From Planctomycetota bacterium (GTDB lineage: Bacteria > Planctomycetota > Phycisphaerae > WQYP01), in assembly GCA_021852225.1 (NCBI GenBank), contig JAJZOA010000326.1, positions 2,874 through 29,181 of the forward strand: DNA of 26,308 nucleotides, given 5' to 3'. The notes beneath the pieces were generated by a model. That model was not told where the DNA came from and made no database searches. It was given only the letters and a program-made list of their open reading frames with translations. Positions 16,899 through 25,622 of the stretch are shown in pieces; within the stretch, counting starts at the first letter, position 1, and each line of letters begins with the position of its first letter. Position numbers and translations under genes: made by a program.

Positions 16899-17318
16899 AT
16901 GGCTGACCAATTCAAAGATCGTTCAATTTTAGTCGTGGATGACGACGCCGACGTGCTGACAACCATCACCGCGGCGCTTTCCACCACAGGCGCGAAGATT
17001 TTTTCCGCCGCTGACGGCAACACCGCAGTGGACATTGCGGAAAAAGAGCAGCCAGACCTGATAATTCTGGATATGATGCTGCCCAAACGGAGCGGCTTTC
17101 TGGTGCTGGAACGCATTAAGGCCCGTAAGCCCAAGGGAACCAAGCCACACGTTATTATGATCACCGGGAACCTCGGGACGCGGCATAAAACCTACGCCGA
17201 ATCGCTGGGGGTGGATGATTACCTGAACAAGCCGTTCCGTATGGATCGGCTACTGGCCTCCATGGAACGCCTGTTAAACCCGCCTCCGAAGGCTGAAGCC
17301 GCCGCTCCAACCGCCTGA
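16899..17318 (+). CDS. Single-domain response regulator
   Basis: A 139-aa receiver domain protein (CheY-like) without an output domain; a histidine kinase would phosphorylate it and it would pass the signal by protein contact. All key residues are present: acidic triad D14-D15-D16, phospho-acceptor D58 in LIILDMMLPK, T89 in VIMITG and K111 in LNKPF. GGAG (16885-16888) lies 10 nt before the ATG. The last 13 residues (PPKAEAAAPTA) are a flexible tail. No kinase gene is adjacent. The nearest signalling genes are the EAL protein and the receiver-HD-GYP protein at the window end. Confidence 0.92.
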   Translation: MADQFKDRSILVVDDDADVLTTITAALSTTGAKIFSAADGNTAVDIAEKEQPDLIILDMMLPKRSGFLVLERIKARKPKGTKPHVIMITGNLGTRHKTYAESLGVDDYLNKPFRMDRLLASMERLLNPPPKAEAAAPTA

Positions 17319-17396
17319 TTTGCCTGTCGCATTGCGAAGGAATCGCGATCCAAAGGGACGCATGGCTCGTTTTCAAGCCGATTCGGGGGTTGGTTG

Positions 17397-18248
17397 ATGC
17401 CTGAATTGCCTGAAGTTGAGGAAGTTCGCCGCACGCTTGTTCCGGTTCTGGTCGGAGCCAGAATCGTGGATATTCAGATTTTGCGCCCCGACTACATTCG
17501 CGCCGGACTGAACTTGTTGCCACATATTCGCGGACACAAAGTTGTGGCGATAGACCGGCACGGCAAATGGCTTTTCTGCCGACTGGATCACGAACAGACC
17601 CTGGTGCTGCACCTGGGCATGAGCGGGCGAATTTCCGCTGAACCCACCAGCGGCGGCGTGGAAAAGCACACGCATCTGATTTTTACGCTTGATTCACAAC
17701 GACAGATACGCATCCGCGACCCGCGGCGGTTCGGCGGAGTCTGGCTGCACGAAAGCATGGAGCAGGCCCGGGCAAAACACATACACAAGGGCGTTGGTGT
17801 AGATGCCCTGCTGCTGGAATCCAGCGATCTGCAACACTGGCGAAGGGCCGGCGGGCGGTTAAAAGCCACACTGCTGTCACAACGCGACGTGGCGGGGCTG
17901 GGCAATATTTATATTGATGAAGCGCTGTGGCTGGCCAGGCTTCACCCGCAGCAGCTTTTAAGCCGCCTTTCCGTCGAACAAATTGATCTGTTGGTCAAGT
18001 GCATTGGAACGGTACTGGCGGCTTCAATGCGGCTGGGTGGAACCACCTTGCGGGATTACCGCAACGTTTCCATGCAGGAGGGTCGCTTCGCAAAACGTCT
18101 GCAGGTGTATGGCCGAGGCGGCCTGCCGTGCACCCGCTGCCGCCAAGCTCTTAAATCCATTCAAGTCAGCGCCCGCACGACTGTGTACTGTCCGATGTGC
18201 CAGAAGCGGCAGATTGCACCGCGAATAAAGCCGGTTTCGAACAAATAA
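17397..18248 (+). CDS. mutM: Formamidopyrimidine-DNA glycosylase (Fpg)
   Basis: Removes oxidised purines such as 8-oxoguanine and FaPy, and nicks the DNA by beta,delta-elimination. The start is set by ATG 17397, giving MPELPEVEEVRR, where the Pro after Met is the catalytic nucleophile and the Glu next to it also acts; the TTG directly before is not used. Further family signs are VVAIDRHGKWLFC (catalytic Lys), VLHLGMSGR, RIRDPRRFGGVWL, GLGNIYIDEALWLARLHP, and a C-terminal zinc finger CTRC..VYCPMC with the conserved Arg in ARTTVYC. In that finger the usual GRST becomes ART-T (Gly to Ala), a mild change. Length 283 aa is normal. The gene ends 23 bp before the end of the converging HAD hydrolase gene. 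Confidence 0.96.
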   Translation: MPELPEVEEVRRTLVPVLVGARIVDIQILRPDYIRAGLNLLPHIRGHKVVAIDRHGKWLFCRLDHEQTLVLHLGMSGRISAEPTSGGVEKHTHLIFTLDSQRQIRIRDPRRFGGVWLHESMEQARAKHIHKGVGVDALLLESSDLQHWRRAGGRLKATLLSQRDVAGLGNIYIDEALWLARLHPQQLLSRLSVEQIDLLVKCIGTVLAASMRLGGTTLRDYRNVSMQEGRFAKRLQVYGRGGLPCTRCRQALKSIQVSARTTVYCPMCQKRQIAPRIKPVSNK

Positions 18249-18271
18249 TCTCGATCTATATTGATCACATA

Positions 18272-19036
18272 TTATGTGGCTTCCACCGCCCATGCATTCT
18301 GGCTTTCCATCAAATGGTCCACGACGCGCGGCAAGTCGGTAATTCTGCGAATCACGTGATCCGGCTTGTACCGGAGCGCGGTTTTCTTCGCGGTGCCCGC
18401 CGGCTTCCAGACCGTGGTCATGCCGATCCGGCGGCCACCCTTGATGTCGGCGCGAATAAGGTCTCCCACGAAAACAGCCTGCCGCGGCGTAACGCCGAGT
18501 TCATGCAGCGCCGTGCGGAAAATATGCGGATGCGGTTTGCGGTAAATGGTGTTGCACGAATACACCCGCGTTGGAAAAAATTCCAGAAGATTTTCATCCG
18601 CCAAATGTCGATCCACACAAATTCCCGGAGCGCAGGTATTGGACACAATCGCCAGCTTTAAGCCGCGACTGCGCAGTTCCCGCAGCATGTCCAGCGTGCC
18701 TGGTTCCACCCGCGTCTGACGCAGCACCGGCCGATACCAGAGCCACGCCAGCGCCGCGCGGTCTCGTTCGTCAATGGGAACATCCAGCCGCGCCAGCACG
18801 CCTGCCACCATATCCATGGCGTCAAAATCACGGCGTCGAATCGTCGACCAGATAAACCGCCGCCGAAATGTGCGAAAATGAGCCGTGGCATAAAGCTGAA
18901 ATGGCGGCAGAACGTACCCCTGTTCCCGCAGATATTGATAGGTATCCTTGGCGGCTGCGGGAAACAGCACTTTAGGCCGGATTTTTCCAAAACTTACCAG
19001 CGTGTCCGCAAAATCAAATAAAATTGCCTGGAGCAT
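18272..19036 (-). CDS. HAD-superfamily hydrolase
   Basis: A 254-aa haloacid-dehalogenase-like hydrolase, probably a small-molecule phosphatase in the cytoplasm. ATG 19036 gives MLQAILFDFADTL; GGAG lies about 12 nt upstream, and the 26 extra codons of the longer ORF look non-coding. Motif I is D8-F-A-D-T12, where the usual acid-base Asp at +2 is Ala and Asp sits at +3; DFGDTL/DLGDTL-type variants of this are common in one HAD subgroup. Motif II is LAIVSNTC, motif III the Lys in YRKPHP and motif IV VFVGDLIRADIKGG. A helical cap of about 100 residues lies between motifs I and II. The substrate is unknown. The gene runs convergent to mutM and 163 bp downstream of the glycosidase stop. Confidence 0.88.
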   Translation of the reverse strand: MLQAILFDFADTLVSFGKIRPKVLFPAAAKDTYQYLREQGYVLPPFQLYATAHFRTFRRRFIWSTIRRRDFDAMDMVAGVLARLDVPIDERDRAALAWLWYRPVLRQTRVEPGTLDMLRELRSRGLKLAIVSNTCAPGICVDRHLADENLLEFFPTRVYSCNTIYRKPHPHIFRTALHELGVTPRQAVFVGDLIRADIKGGRRIGMTTVWKPAGTAKKTALRYKPDHVIRRITDLPRVVDHLMESQNAWAVEAT

Positions 19037-19199
19037 GCGTAAAGTGAACTCCTGGTTTTTACGGCCGACAGACTGGAACCCGCAACTGCCCGGTGACGAA
19101 TCCGACCCGACCATGCCGTTTGCCCGCCCGCAGGGCTTCGCCGTTTAACATACTATAGCCGATAAACCGGCGCGCACCATATGCGGTGACATTTTCAGA

Positions 19200-22100
19200 C
19201 TACACGGGCGGCAGAAGCTGAATCTGACTTACCTGCGCCGCATTGGGATACCGCGGACTTGCCGATGCGCGAATAACCAGCCGAAAATTATCCGTGCGCA
19301 ATGGTTTAATGTGCGTCCTGTATTCCCGCCAGCCTTTATAATTCGTTTCTTCAAATACCACATGGTCGCGGCCATTCACCCGCATGATCCCCTGAAAACT
19401 GACCGGATGTCCCAGCGGATCCGCAAAGTTAATAATCACCTGACCAATCTTTTCCGGCCGCGGCAAATTTACCTGCACCCAGTGCGGATGCGGCGTGGCA
19501 ATGGAAGAATGCCAGCGGTTCGCGGCAAAGTCCACGGGGTTGGCGATAATGCCGTCAATTACTTTTGATGTGCAACCCGGCTCGGCAGCCAATTCACTGT
19601 CCGACGTGGCGATGGCACCTCTGGACGCGAGCGCCAGATTATGCTTCTCCACTGGAATCACCGGATAATTCGCCGGGGATTTAAGTTCGGGAAAACAAGT
19701 GAATCGTTCTGATTCAATCGGCCAGTACGGCCGGAATTCATGTCCTGGGGCACCCGATACGGTAAAATGGAGCGGTTTGCCGTTGACTGGCGTTAAGCGA
19801 GCAAGGATATCATCGGCAGACACCGGCAGTTGCCAAGGGTCCTGCTTGCCATCCGGACAGACCGCGGCAAGCAAAATCGGTCCGAATTCGAAGCCGTAGC
19901 GCAAACCGCCCGGAAATTGATCCATGCCGGTATAAAGGGACAATCGGACATCCATGGGCAGTGTAAAGGAAATCACGTCACCATTTGCCCACACGCGATT
20001 GAGCGGCAGATACGATCCGGGCCTGCCAGTCGCGATTTTCCTGCCGTTCAGATAAACCCTCATCTCCGCATCCGCCCATTGCGGCACGCGCACGCGAATG
20101 ACCGCCGCCACGGGTGCCGTCACCTGGACCGTCATTTTCACCAGCGGGTGCACAGGGAACCGCGTTTCCATGGCCAGATGCATAGGGCGGCCGCGGGTTT
20201 CCCATGAAATGGAGGATTGTGCGAACAAATTAATATATATACCATCTTCCGCGACAGAATAAATATATTCCGGCAGAGACCCGATCTGCCGCGTTCCCTG
20301 GCCTTCACAGCAGGTATTGTTTTGTGCACCGTTTTCCTTTTGCCCATCAAGGCTGGCATGATACCGGATTCCGCTGTTGCCGGCCTGATTGGCCATCAGC
20401 ACATTGTAAATGGATTTTTCAATTTCGCTGGCGTATTGCTCCCGATCGGGGAACAGTTGCAGCAGGCCGTGATTAAGGCTGACCCAGAAACTGCTGCCGC
20501 AGTTCTCGCCATTTTGCAGGTGTAAAAACGCGGACCGTGGCGGATAGGCATAACCCTCACAGATGCTGATGGCCCCTCCAATATGCTGCCAGTTCCAGAG
20601 ATACAGATCCCACGCACCCAGAACCGCGTCCAGATATTTGGCCGCGCCGGTGGCACGGTATAAATCCAGATAAGGAGTGATGGATGTCAGCAGGTAGCAA
20701 TGCGGATGGTCATATGGATACAGCCAGACCGCCTCCGGGTCGCGCCGGGCCAGTCCTTCCAGCCAATAATTTTCCTGGAAGTAGCGCTGAATCACCTGCA
20801 GGTCCTTCGGCTTTCCGACGGGCGTAAAATAGGTGCGGGTATTGGCGATCATGCCCTGCACCCCCTGGCTGGCGCGGCGCAACAATTCCGGCAGGTAATC
20901 ACACTGGTCAAACCAGTCGTAAAATCGTCGCAGTACGCCAAACGCTTCTTTCTGGCCCGCCAACCCCGCATCCACCAGACCGTGCGTGACCCATGAGCGG
21001 GTATAAGCGGCGCGTTCGCTGTAAAAAATGGAATCTTCGGGATAGGCCATCGCGTAGCCGTCCGGTCGCTGGCATTCCGCAATTCCCGCTACCACCGCAT
21101 GAAGCCGTTGCCGCAATTCCTTGTGTTCCATCCAACGCAGGGTATTGCCGGCCCCCATCATAAAACGTCCGGCATTGGAGCCGGGCAGATCGGTATCCCA
21201 AAATGGAACAGGTGGCGGCAGATTCGGCGGATTCGGCTTACCCGCCCGCTGGCGAAACGGCCGCAGCAGTTCGGCCACGCCAAAACGTCCCAGCAGATAG
21301 GCGATATTATTTTCCATCACGGTCTGAAACAAACCGCCTCGGATTGTCACTCCGCTTCGCGGCGCAATAGCTTTGAATTTAACCGGCCTCCAGTCCGCGA
21401 CGGGCGTGACATTTCCGACGTTGTCCGTAACCACGCCTTCCCCCTGCGGCCGCGGACGGCGTGTCAACGGCATCACAACACCCATTCGGCTCCAATTCGC
21501 AGTGTAGGGCGGCATGCAGGGATATATCTGCCGCAAGGCTTCATAATTCGCCTGGTCCGATGCGCCACCCTGGGCCAAGGGCTGGGGCGCAATGTATCCG
21601 CCGCCAGCGGCGTTGAATTCGATCAGGCCGTCGGAATCGGTCACACGGCAGCCTTCCGCCACATCCCGCCCACCCGACCAGACCTCTATTTTCGACATGC
21701 CGAATTGCCCGCTGTTAAGCTTGGTGGCCGTAAGGCGCACGAATCGGCCCGCGGTCTGCCGGCCCGGCAGATTGACCACTTTGTTGCCCGGTTGTGGAAA
21801 GTCGCGCTGCATCTGATCGCAAATCATTTTTGGAGCGGTGAATTTATCATCCGCGGAAACCTCCAGGCGAAAGCGACTTGGAAAATACTCGGCCACCGGT
21901 CCATAGCCCAGCAGCGGCATAAGCTTGATCTGATCAATGGCGTGCGTCCGCCCCAGATCTATCTGCACCCATTTGCTGGTCTGGTTGGAAGCCACGCGCG
22001 ACAGATACCCAAAGGGCGTAATCCGCGCGATGCGCTCGACTCCCATCGATTCCCGCAATTGCACAACCCCGGAATAAACGCCGTCGGCTCTGGTTTCCGA

Positions 22101-22211
22101 TGGGGAACACGCGATCGCCGCCGCCGCGGCTGCGGACGCGGCCGTTAGAAACCGACGCCGATCCAGCGCCAATGGATTGTCGGCGGAATTGTTCAGTTTA
22201 TGAACCATCAT
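19200..22211 (-). CDS. Tat-exported DUF1680 glycosidase with two discoidin-like domains
   Basis: A 1003-aa exported protein. The N terminus has a twin-arginine signal, DRRRFLTAASAAAAAAIACS, with a Cys-Ser-Pro right after the hydrophobic run, so either cleavage or lipid attachment is possible. Residues about 55-185 look like an F5/8 type C (discoidin) fold (KWVQIDLGRTHAIDQIKLMP). The DUF1680 alpha/alpha-barrel follows (GH127/GH146, beta-L-arabinofuranosidases). E569-N-C571 and C634-C635 match the Glu-x-Cys and Cys-Cys that bind zinc in HypBA1, and E552 matches its acid-base Glu region. A second F5/8-like domain ends the protein (from HNLALASRGAIATSDSE). Arabinose-containing plant polysaccharide or glycoprotein is a likely target, but substrate is inferred. 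I start at the first of two Met at 22211; a longer ORF runs to 22274. It is divergent from gatB. Confidence 0.88.
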   Translation of the reverse strand: MMVHKLNNSADNPLALDRRRFLTAASAAAAAAIACSPSETRADGVYSGVVQLRESMGVERIARITPFGYLSRVASNQTSKWVQIDLGRTHAIDQIKLMPLLGYGPVAEYFPSRFRLEVSADDKFTAPKMICDQMQRDFPQPGNKVVNLPGRQTAGRFVRLTATKLNSGQFGMSKIEVWSGGRDVAEGCRVTDSDGLIEFNAAGGGYIAPQPLAQGGASDQANYEALRQIYPCMPPYTANWSRMGVVMPLTRRPRPQGEGVVTDNVGNVTPVADWRPVKFKAIAPRSGVTIRGGLFQTVMENNIAYLLGRFGVAELLRPFRQRAGKPNPPNLPPPVPFWDTDLPGSNAGRFMMGAGNTLRWMEHKELRQRLHAVVAGIAECQRPDGYAMAYPEDSIFYSERAAYTRSWVTHGLVDAGLAGQKEAFGVLRRFYDWFDQCDYLPELLRRASQGVQGMIANTRTYFTPVGKPKDLQVIQRYFQENYWLEGLARRDPEAVWLYPYDHPHCYLLTSITPYLDLYRATGAAKYLDAVLGAWDLYLWNWQHIGGAISICEGYAYPPRSAFLHLQNGENCGSSFWVSLNHGLLQLFPDREQYASEIEKSIYNVLMANQAGNSGIRYHASLDGQKENGAQNNTCCEGQGTRQIGSLPEYIYSVAEDGIYINLFAQSSISWETRGRPMHLAMETRFPVHPLVKMTVQVTAPVAAVIRVRVPQWADAEMRVYLNGRKIATGRPGSYLPLNRVWANGDVISFTLPMDVRLSLYTGMDQFPGGLRYGFEFGPILLAAVCPDGKQDPWQLPVSADDILARLTPVNGKPLHFTVSGAPGHEFRPYWPIESERFTCFPELKSPANYPVIPVEKHNLALASRGAIATSDSELAAEPGCTSKVIDGIIANPVDFAANRWHSSIATPHPHWVQVNLPRPEKIGQVIINFADPLGHPVSFQGIMRVNGRDHVVFEETNYKGWREYRTHIKPLRTDNFRLVIRASASPRYPNAAQVSQIQLLPPV

Positions 22212-22464
22212 GACACCATCATAAGTGATCTGTGCCGGGCCAGACCGGAATGTGCGCAGCGAGAATGCCTTCACATTTCCGGTACTTCATCGTACCGCCA
22301 ACAAAGGGGCAATACTACAACGCCGGACGATCATATTTTTTGCCTCCTTCGGCACAAGTTCGCCGCCGCACGAACCACGGCCGCAGGACCCGCGGGATTG
22401 CCGCGCAACGCCAGCCGGTTATGATGTCCGCAGGAAATACTTGGCCCCTTTGGAGTCACAACGA

Positions 22465-24006
22465 ATGCGACCCGGTACCCAGGAATCTAATGGCGGTGGC
22501 ACGCTGACAGATCAGCCGCACTATAAAGTGATTATTGGCATGGAAATTCATGTCCAGTTGGCGACTGTCTCTAAAATGTTTACCGGTGCGGCCAACGGGT
22601 TTGGCGGTGCGCCGAATTCGCAGGTGGACCCGGTGATTCTCGGTCTGCCCGGCGTATTGCCCGTTATCAACCGGCGCGCGGTGGAAATGGCCATCATGGT
22701 TGGCCTGGCGCTGCAATGCGACATTGCCGCTCATACCAAATGGGACCGCAAAAGTTATTACTATCCGGACCTGCCAAAGAATTATCAGATAAGCCAATAC
22801 GACCAGCCACTGTGCGGCGCCGGCGTACTTGAATTGCCGCTGCCGGATGGTCAGGTGAAAACAGTGCGTATCCGGCGGGCGCATCTGGAAGAAGATGCGG
22901 GCAAACTTCTGCATGAGGCTGGAGCAACGGAAAGTCTGGTGGACTTAAACCGCGCCGGCACTCCGCTTCTGGAAATTGTGACCGAACCGGATCTGGCCAG
23001 TCCTGAAGAAGCCCGACTGTTCGGCGAAGAACTGCGAAGGATTTGTCGGTATCTGGGTGTTTCGGAAGGCATCATGCAGCAGGGGCACATGCGTTTTGAA
23101 CCCAACATTAATTTGCACATATTTCCTGATGGCCCCAGCGGCGGGCGCGTCATCAAAACGCCGATTACTGAAGTCAAAAATCTTAACAGTTTCCGCGCTG
23201 TGGAGCGGGCCTGTGCGTATGAAATTCAGCGGCAACTTGCCGCCTGGATGGCCGACCCGGCCGCCAAAGCAACCGGGGGCAAATCAACCCGCGGCTGGGA
23301 TGATGACAAAGGCCAGACTCTGCTGCAGCGCGAAAAAGAGGAAGCGCACGATTACCGTTATTTTCCCGACCCGGACCTTGTGCCCCTGCATGTGAGCCAA
23401 CAATGGGTCAATGAATTGCACAGCCGCCAGCCGGAACTTCCTATTGCACGCCGCCAGCGATATTTGACGCTTGGCCTGTCCGCCAAAGAGGCATTTTCAC
23501 TGACCGAGGAAAAGCCGGTTGCGGAACTATTTGATCAGGCGCTGAGCCTGGACGCCCCGGCTCGCCGACTGACCAATCTGCTGCTCGGATCGGCCGCAAA
23601 ACTTGCCAATGAACGCGCCACCTCCGAAGCCCGCACCGTACTCATATCGGACCTTCCGGTTTCCGCAGCACAATATTCATCGCTGGCCCGCCTGGCTGAA
23701 ACCGGCGTGGTCAGTGCCACCGCGGCGGCCAGTGTGTTTGAACATCTGGTGACCCATCCGCAGGCAGATCCGATGGCGGTAGCCACCGAACTTGGACTGC
23801 TTCAGGTACGCGACAGCGGCCAGAACCAAACGTGGGTTCGTCAGGCAATTGAGGCAAATCCACAGGCGGTTTCCGATTACAAAACCAATCCCAAGAAAAA
23901 GCAGGCGTCGCTGGGCTTTTTGCGCGGCGCGGTCATGAAGGCCAGTGGCGGCAAGGCCGACCCGAAAATGGTCGGCGAATTACTTGAGCAAATTCTTAAT
24001 GCCTGA
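22465..24006 (+). CDS. gatB: Asp-tRNA(Asn)/Glu-tRNA(Gln) amidotransferase subunit B
   Basis: Catalytic kinase-transamidase subunit of GatCAB, which converts Glu-tRNA(Gln) and Asp-tRNA(Asn) to the amide forms. ATG 22465 follows TGGAG by 9 nt; an ORF extension of 80 codons upstream is not family-like. The 513-aa product starts with YKVIIGMEIHVQL, the universal GatB motif, and has PDLPKNYQISQYDQPLC, RAHLEEDAGKLLHE, LVDLNRAGTPLLEIVTEPDL and KTPITEVKNLNSFRAVERA in order. The C-terminal YqeY-like tail domain binds tRNA and ends near KMVGELLEQILNA. The four Cys that hold structural zinc in some GatB are replaced (SKMFTGAAN, SQVDPVILG), as in S. aureus. gatA and gatC are not adjacent. Confidence 0.96.
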   Translation: MRPGTQESNGGGTLTDQPHYKVIIGMEIHVQLATVSKMFTGAANGFGGAPNSQVDPVILGLPGVLPVINRRAVEMAIMVGLALQCDIAAHTKWDRKSYYYPDLPKNYQISQYDQPLCGAGVLELPLPDGQVKTVRIRRAHLEEDAGKLLHEAGATESLVDLNRAGTPLLEIVTEPDLASPEEARLFGEELRRICRYLGVSEGIMQQGHMRFEPNINLHIFPDGPSGGRVIKTPITEVKNLNSFRAVERACAYEIQRQLAAWMADPAAKATGGKSTRGWDDDKGQTLLQREKEEAHDYRYFPDPDLVPLHVSQQWVNELHSRQPELPIARRQRYLTLGLSAKEAFSLTEEKPVAELFDQALSLDAPARRLTNLLLGSAAKLANERATSEARTVLISDLPVSAAQYSSLARLAETGVVSATAAASVFEHLVTHPQADPMAVATELGLLQVRDSGQNQTWVRQAIEANPQAVSDYKTNPKKKQASLGFLRGAVMKASGGKADPKMVGELLEQILNA

Positions 24007-24065
24007 ACGCGGTTAGACGCGCGGACGAGGCAAAAAGTGTTTCCCCTGTTTATGGAATTCAGTAG

Positions 24066-25379
24066 ATGCCTCAGCTATCGCACCGCATAAGTTCCGCCTT
24101 CGGGATTTCCCACGGTATTTCACCCTGGCGACTTTTGGCGGCTACCGCGCTGTTTCTGGCAATTCTGACCAGTGGCCCCAAGCCGGTGGCGGCCGTCGAA
24201 CTGAAAACTTTCAGCCCACCAGGTTATTATGTTTTCCATACCGATGAAAGCCGCGCGATACTGCAGCAAATATGGCTGCGCATGAACTTTGTCGCGGCCG
24301 CTTATCAGCGGCGGCTGCACTCGATTTTCGGCGGCTACGTGACGCAGAAACTCCCATTTTACATCTACCGCCGTGGCAGCGATTATTACCGGGCCGGCGG
24401 CGTGCCCGGCAGTGCGGGTGTTTTCATGGTCGATGGCCAGGGGCAGCGGCTGATGGCCATCGGCGGCACGCACATTGACCATCAGATGTGGCATATTATT
24501 CAGCATGAAGGCTTCCACCAGTTCACATTCGCATTCCTGCACCGGTTTCTGCCGCCTTGGGCCAACGAAGGCGTGGCGGAATATTTTGGCGAAGGCCTGT
24601 TTACCGGAAATAGTTTTGTGACCGGCTGGATTCCGCCTTGGCGTTTGGCGCGGTTAAAGGCGGAAATTCGTGGGCATAAGCTGCTGTCCATTCACGCCAT
24701 GCGCACCATGAGCTACCGCCATTGGAATGATGTGCTGATGGGTGTGAATTATGACCAGGCCTGGTCGATGATTTATTTTCTAGCCTGGGCCGATCACCAT
24801 CGGTTTGCAAAACCATTTACCACTTATCTTAAGCTTTTTCACAATGGCGTTCCCGCGGAACAGGCTTGGGAACGGGTTTTCGGAAAAAATGACGCGGCAT
24901 TTGAAAAACTTTGGCGAAAATACTGGCTTAGCCTGCCGCGTAATCCGACGGCCATTCTATACGCGAAGGTGCAAACGCAGACACTGGAAAATTTTTTAGC
25001 ACGCGCCGCATTACGAAAGCAAAAATTTACCACCGCGAAACAATTCTTCGATTGCATTCATGCAGACGAACTCAAAGGCTTTGCGATTCCAAGCCCGCTA
25101 TGGCTGCCTCCAAGCCTGGAAAAGGCGGCGGCCCGCAGGGCTCCCCAAATCGGGCTGTGGAAATTGGTCGGCAAATTGCCTGAGTTAATCTGCTCTATGC
25201 CTGACGGCACGGAAATTATCGGCCACTGCCGGTTGGGTCACGCACGCATTCGCAAAGTGTGGGTAACGGTTACGAAAGGCCACATTCGAAAACGATCATC
25301 AATTCCGGCCAGCGAGGCGTTAGCCCATGAGGAAAAAATGGCCGCCATGGACCCGAACCTAGATACGGTCGCCGAATGA
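24066..25379 (+). CDS. Exported putative zinc protease (DUF1570/peptidase-MA-like)
   Basis: A 437-aa secreted protein. A hydrophobic core LLAATALFLAILTSG (from about residue 22) ends at VAA-VE, a signal-peptide cleavage shape. The mature part contains QHEGFHQF, giving H147-E148-x-x-H151, and PPWANEGVAEYF, whose E168 stands 16 residues after H151, the HExxH..NExxAE layout of gluzincin-type metalloproteases. Activity against peptides is inferred. The region up to the motif (YYVFHTD..LPFYIYRRGSDYY) resembles DUF1570-type proteins that I associate with planctomycetes. A helical stretch (WADHHRFAKPFTTYL..) follows, and the C-terminal part from about 300 is unrecognised. It begins 59 bp after gatB and may be co-transcribed; ribosome site is weak (GGAA). 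Confidence 0.75.
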   Translation: MPQLSHRISSAFGISHGISPWRLLAATALFLAILTSGPKPVAAVELKTFSPPGYYVFHTDESRAILQQIWLRMNFVAAAYQRRLHSIFGGYVTQKLPFYIYRRGSDYYRAGGVPGSAGVFMVDGQGQRLMAIGGTHIDHQMWHIIQHEGFHQFTFAFLHRFLPPWANEGVAEYFGEGLFTGNSFVTGWIPPWRLARLKAEIRGHKLLSIHAMRTMSYRHWNDVLMGVNYDQAWSMIYFLAWADHHRFAKPFTTYLKLFHNGVPAEQAWERVFGKNDAAFEKLWRKYWLSLPRNPTAILYAKVQTQTLENFLARAALRKQKFTTAKQFFDCIHADELKGFAIPSPLWLPPSLEKAAARRAPQIGLWKLVGKLPELICSMPDGTEIIGHCRLGHARIRKVWVTVTKGHIRKRSSIPASEALAHEEKMAAMDPNLDTVAE

Positions 25380-25622
25380 TGCGGCAATGTCGGCCGTTCC
25401 GGTTACAATGCGGCCAGACACTTGAAATGTCGCAGCATTGGGCGGCACGGGTGCCCGAAATCATTGCAAGTGAATTTGCACTGGAAAATGTATCGCGTGA
25501 AAGCCGATAATAAACGGGGGACTGAGAGCCTGCCAGGTTCTTTTCCCGCCGCATTGTCACGGACCTCCGGAGCCGACAAGCGTGAATACTAACCATGGCG
25601 TATTGCTGGAGAAAAACGAACA

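Noticed and set aside
21099..22148. 349-codon plus-strand open frame
   Set aside because: Shadow of the DUF1680 glycosidase; composition rich in H, R and P with no recognisable motif.
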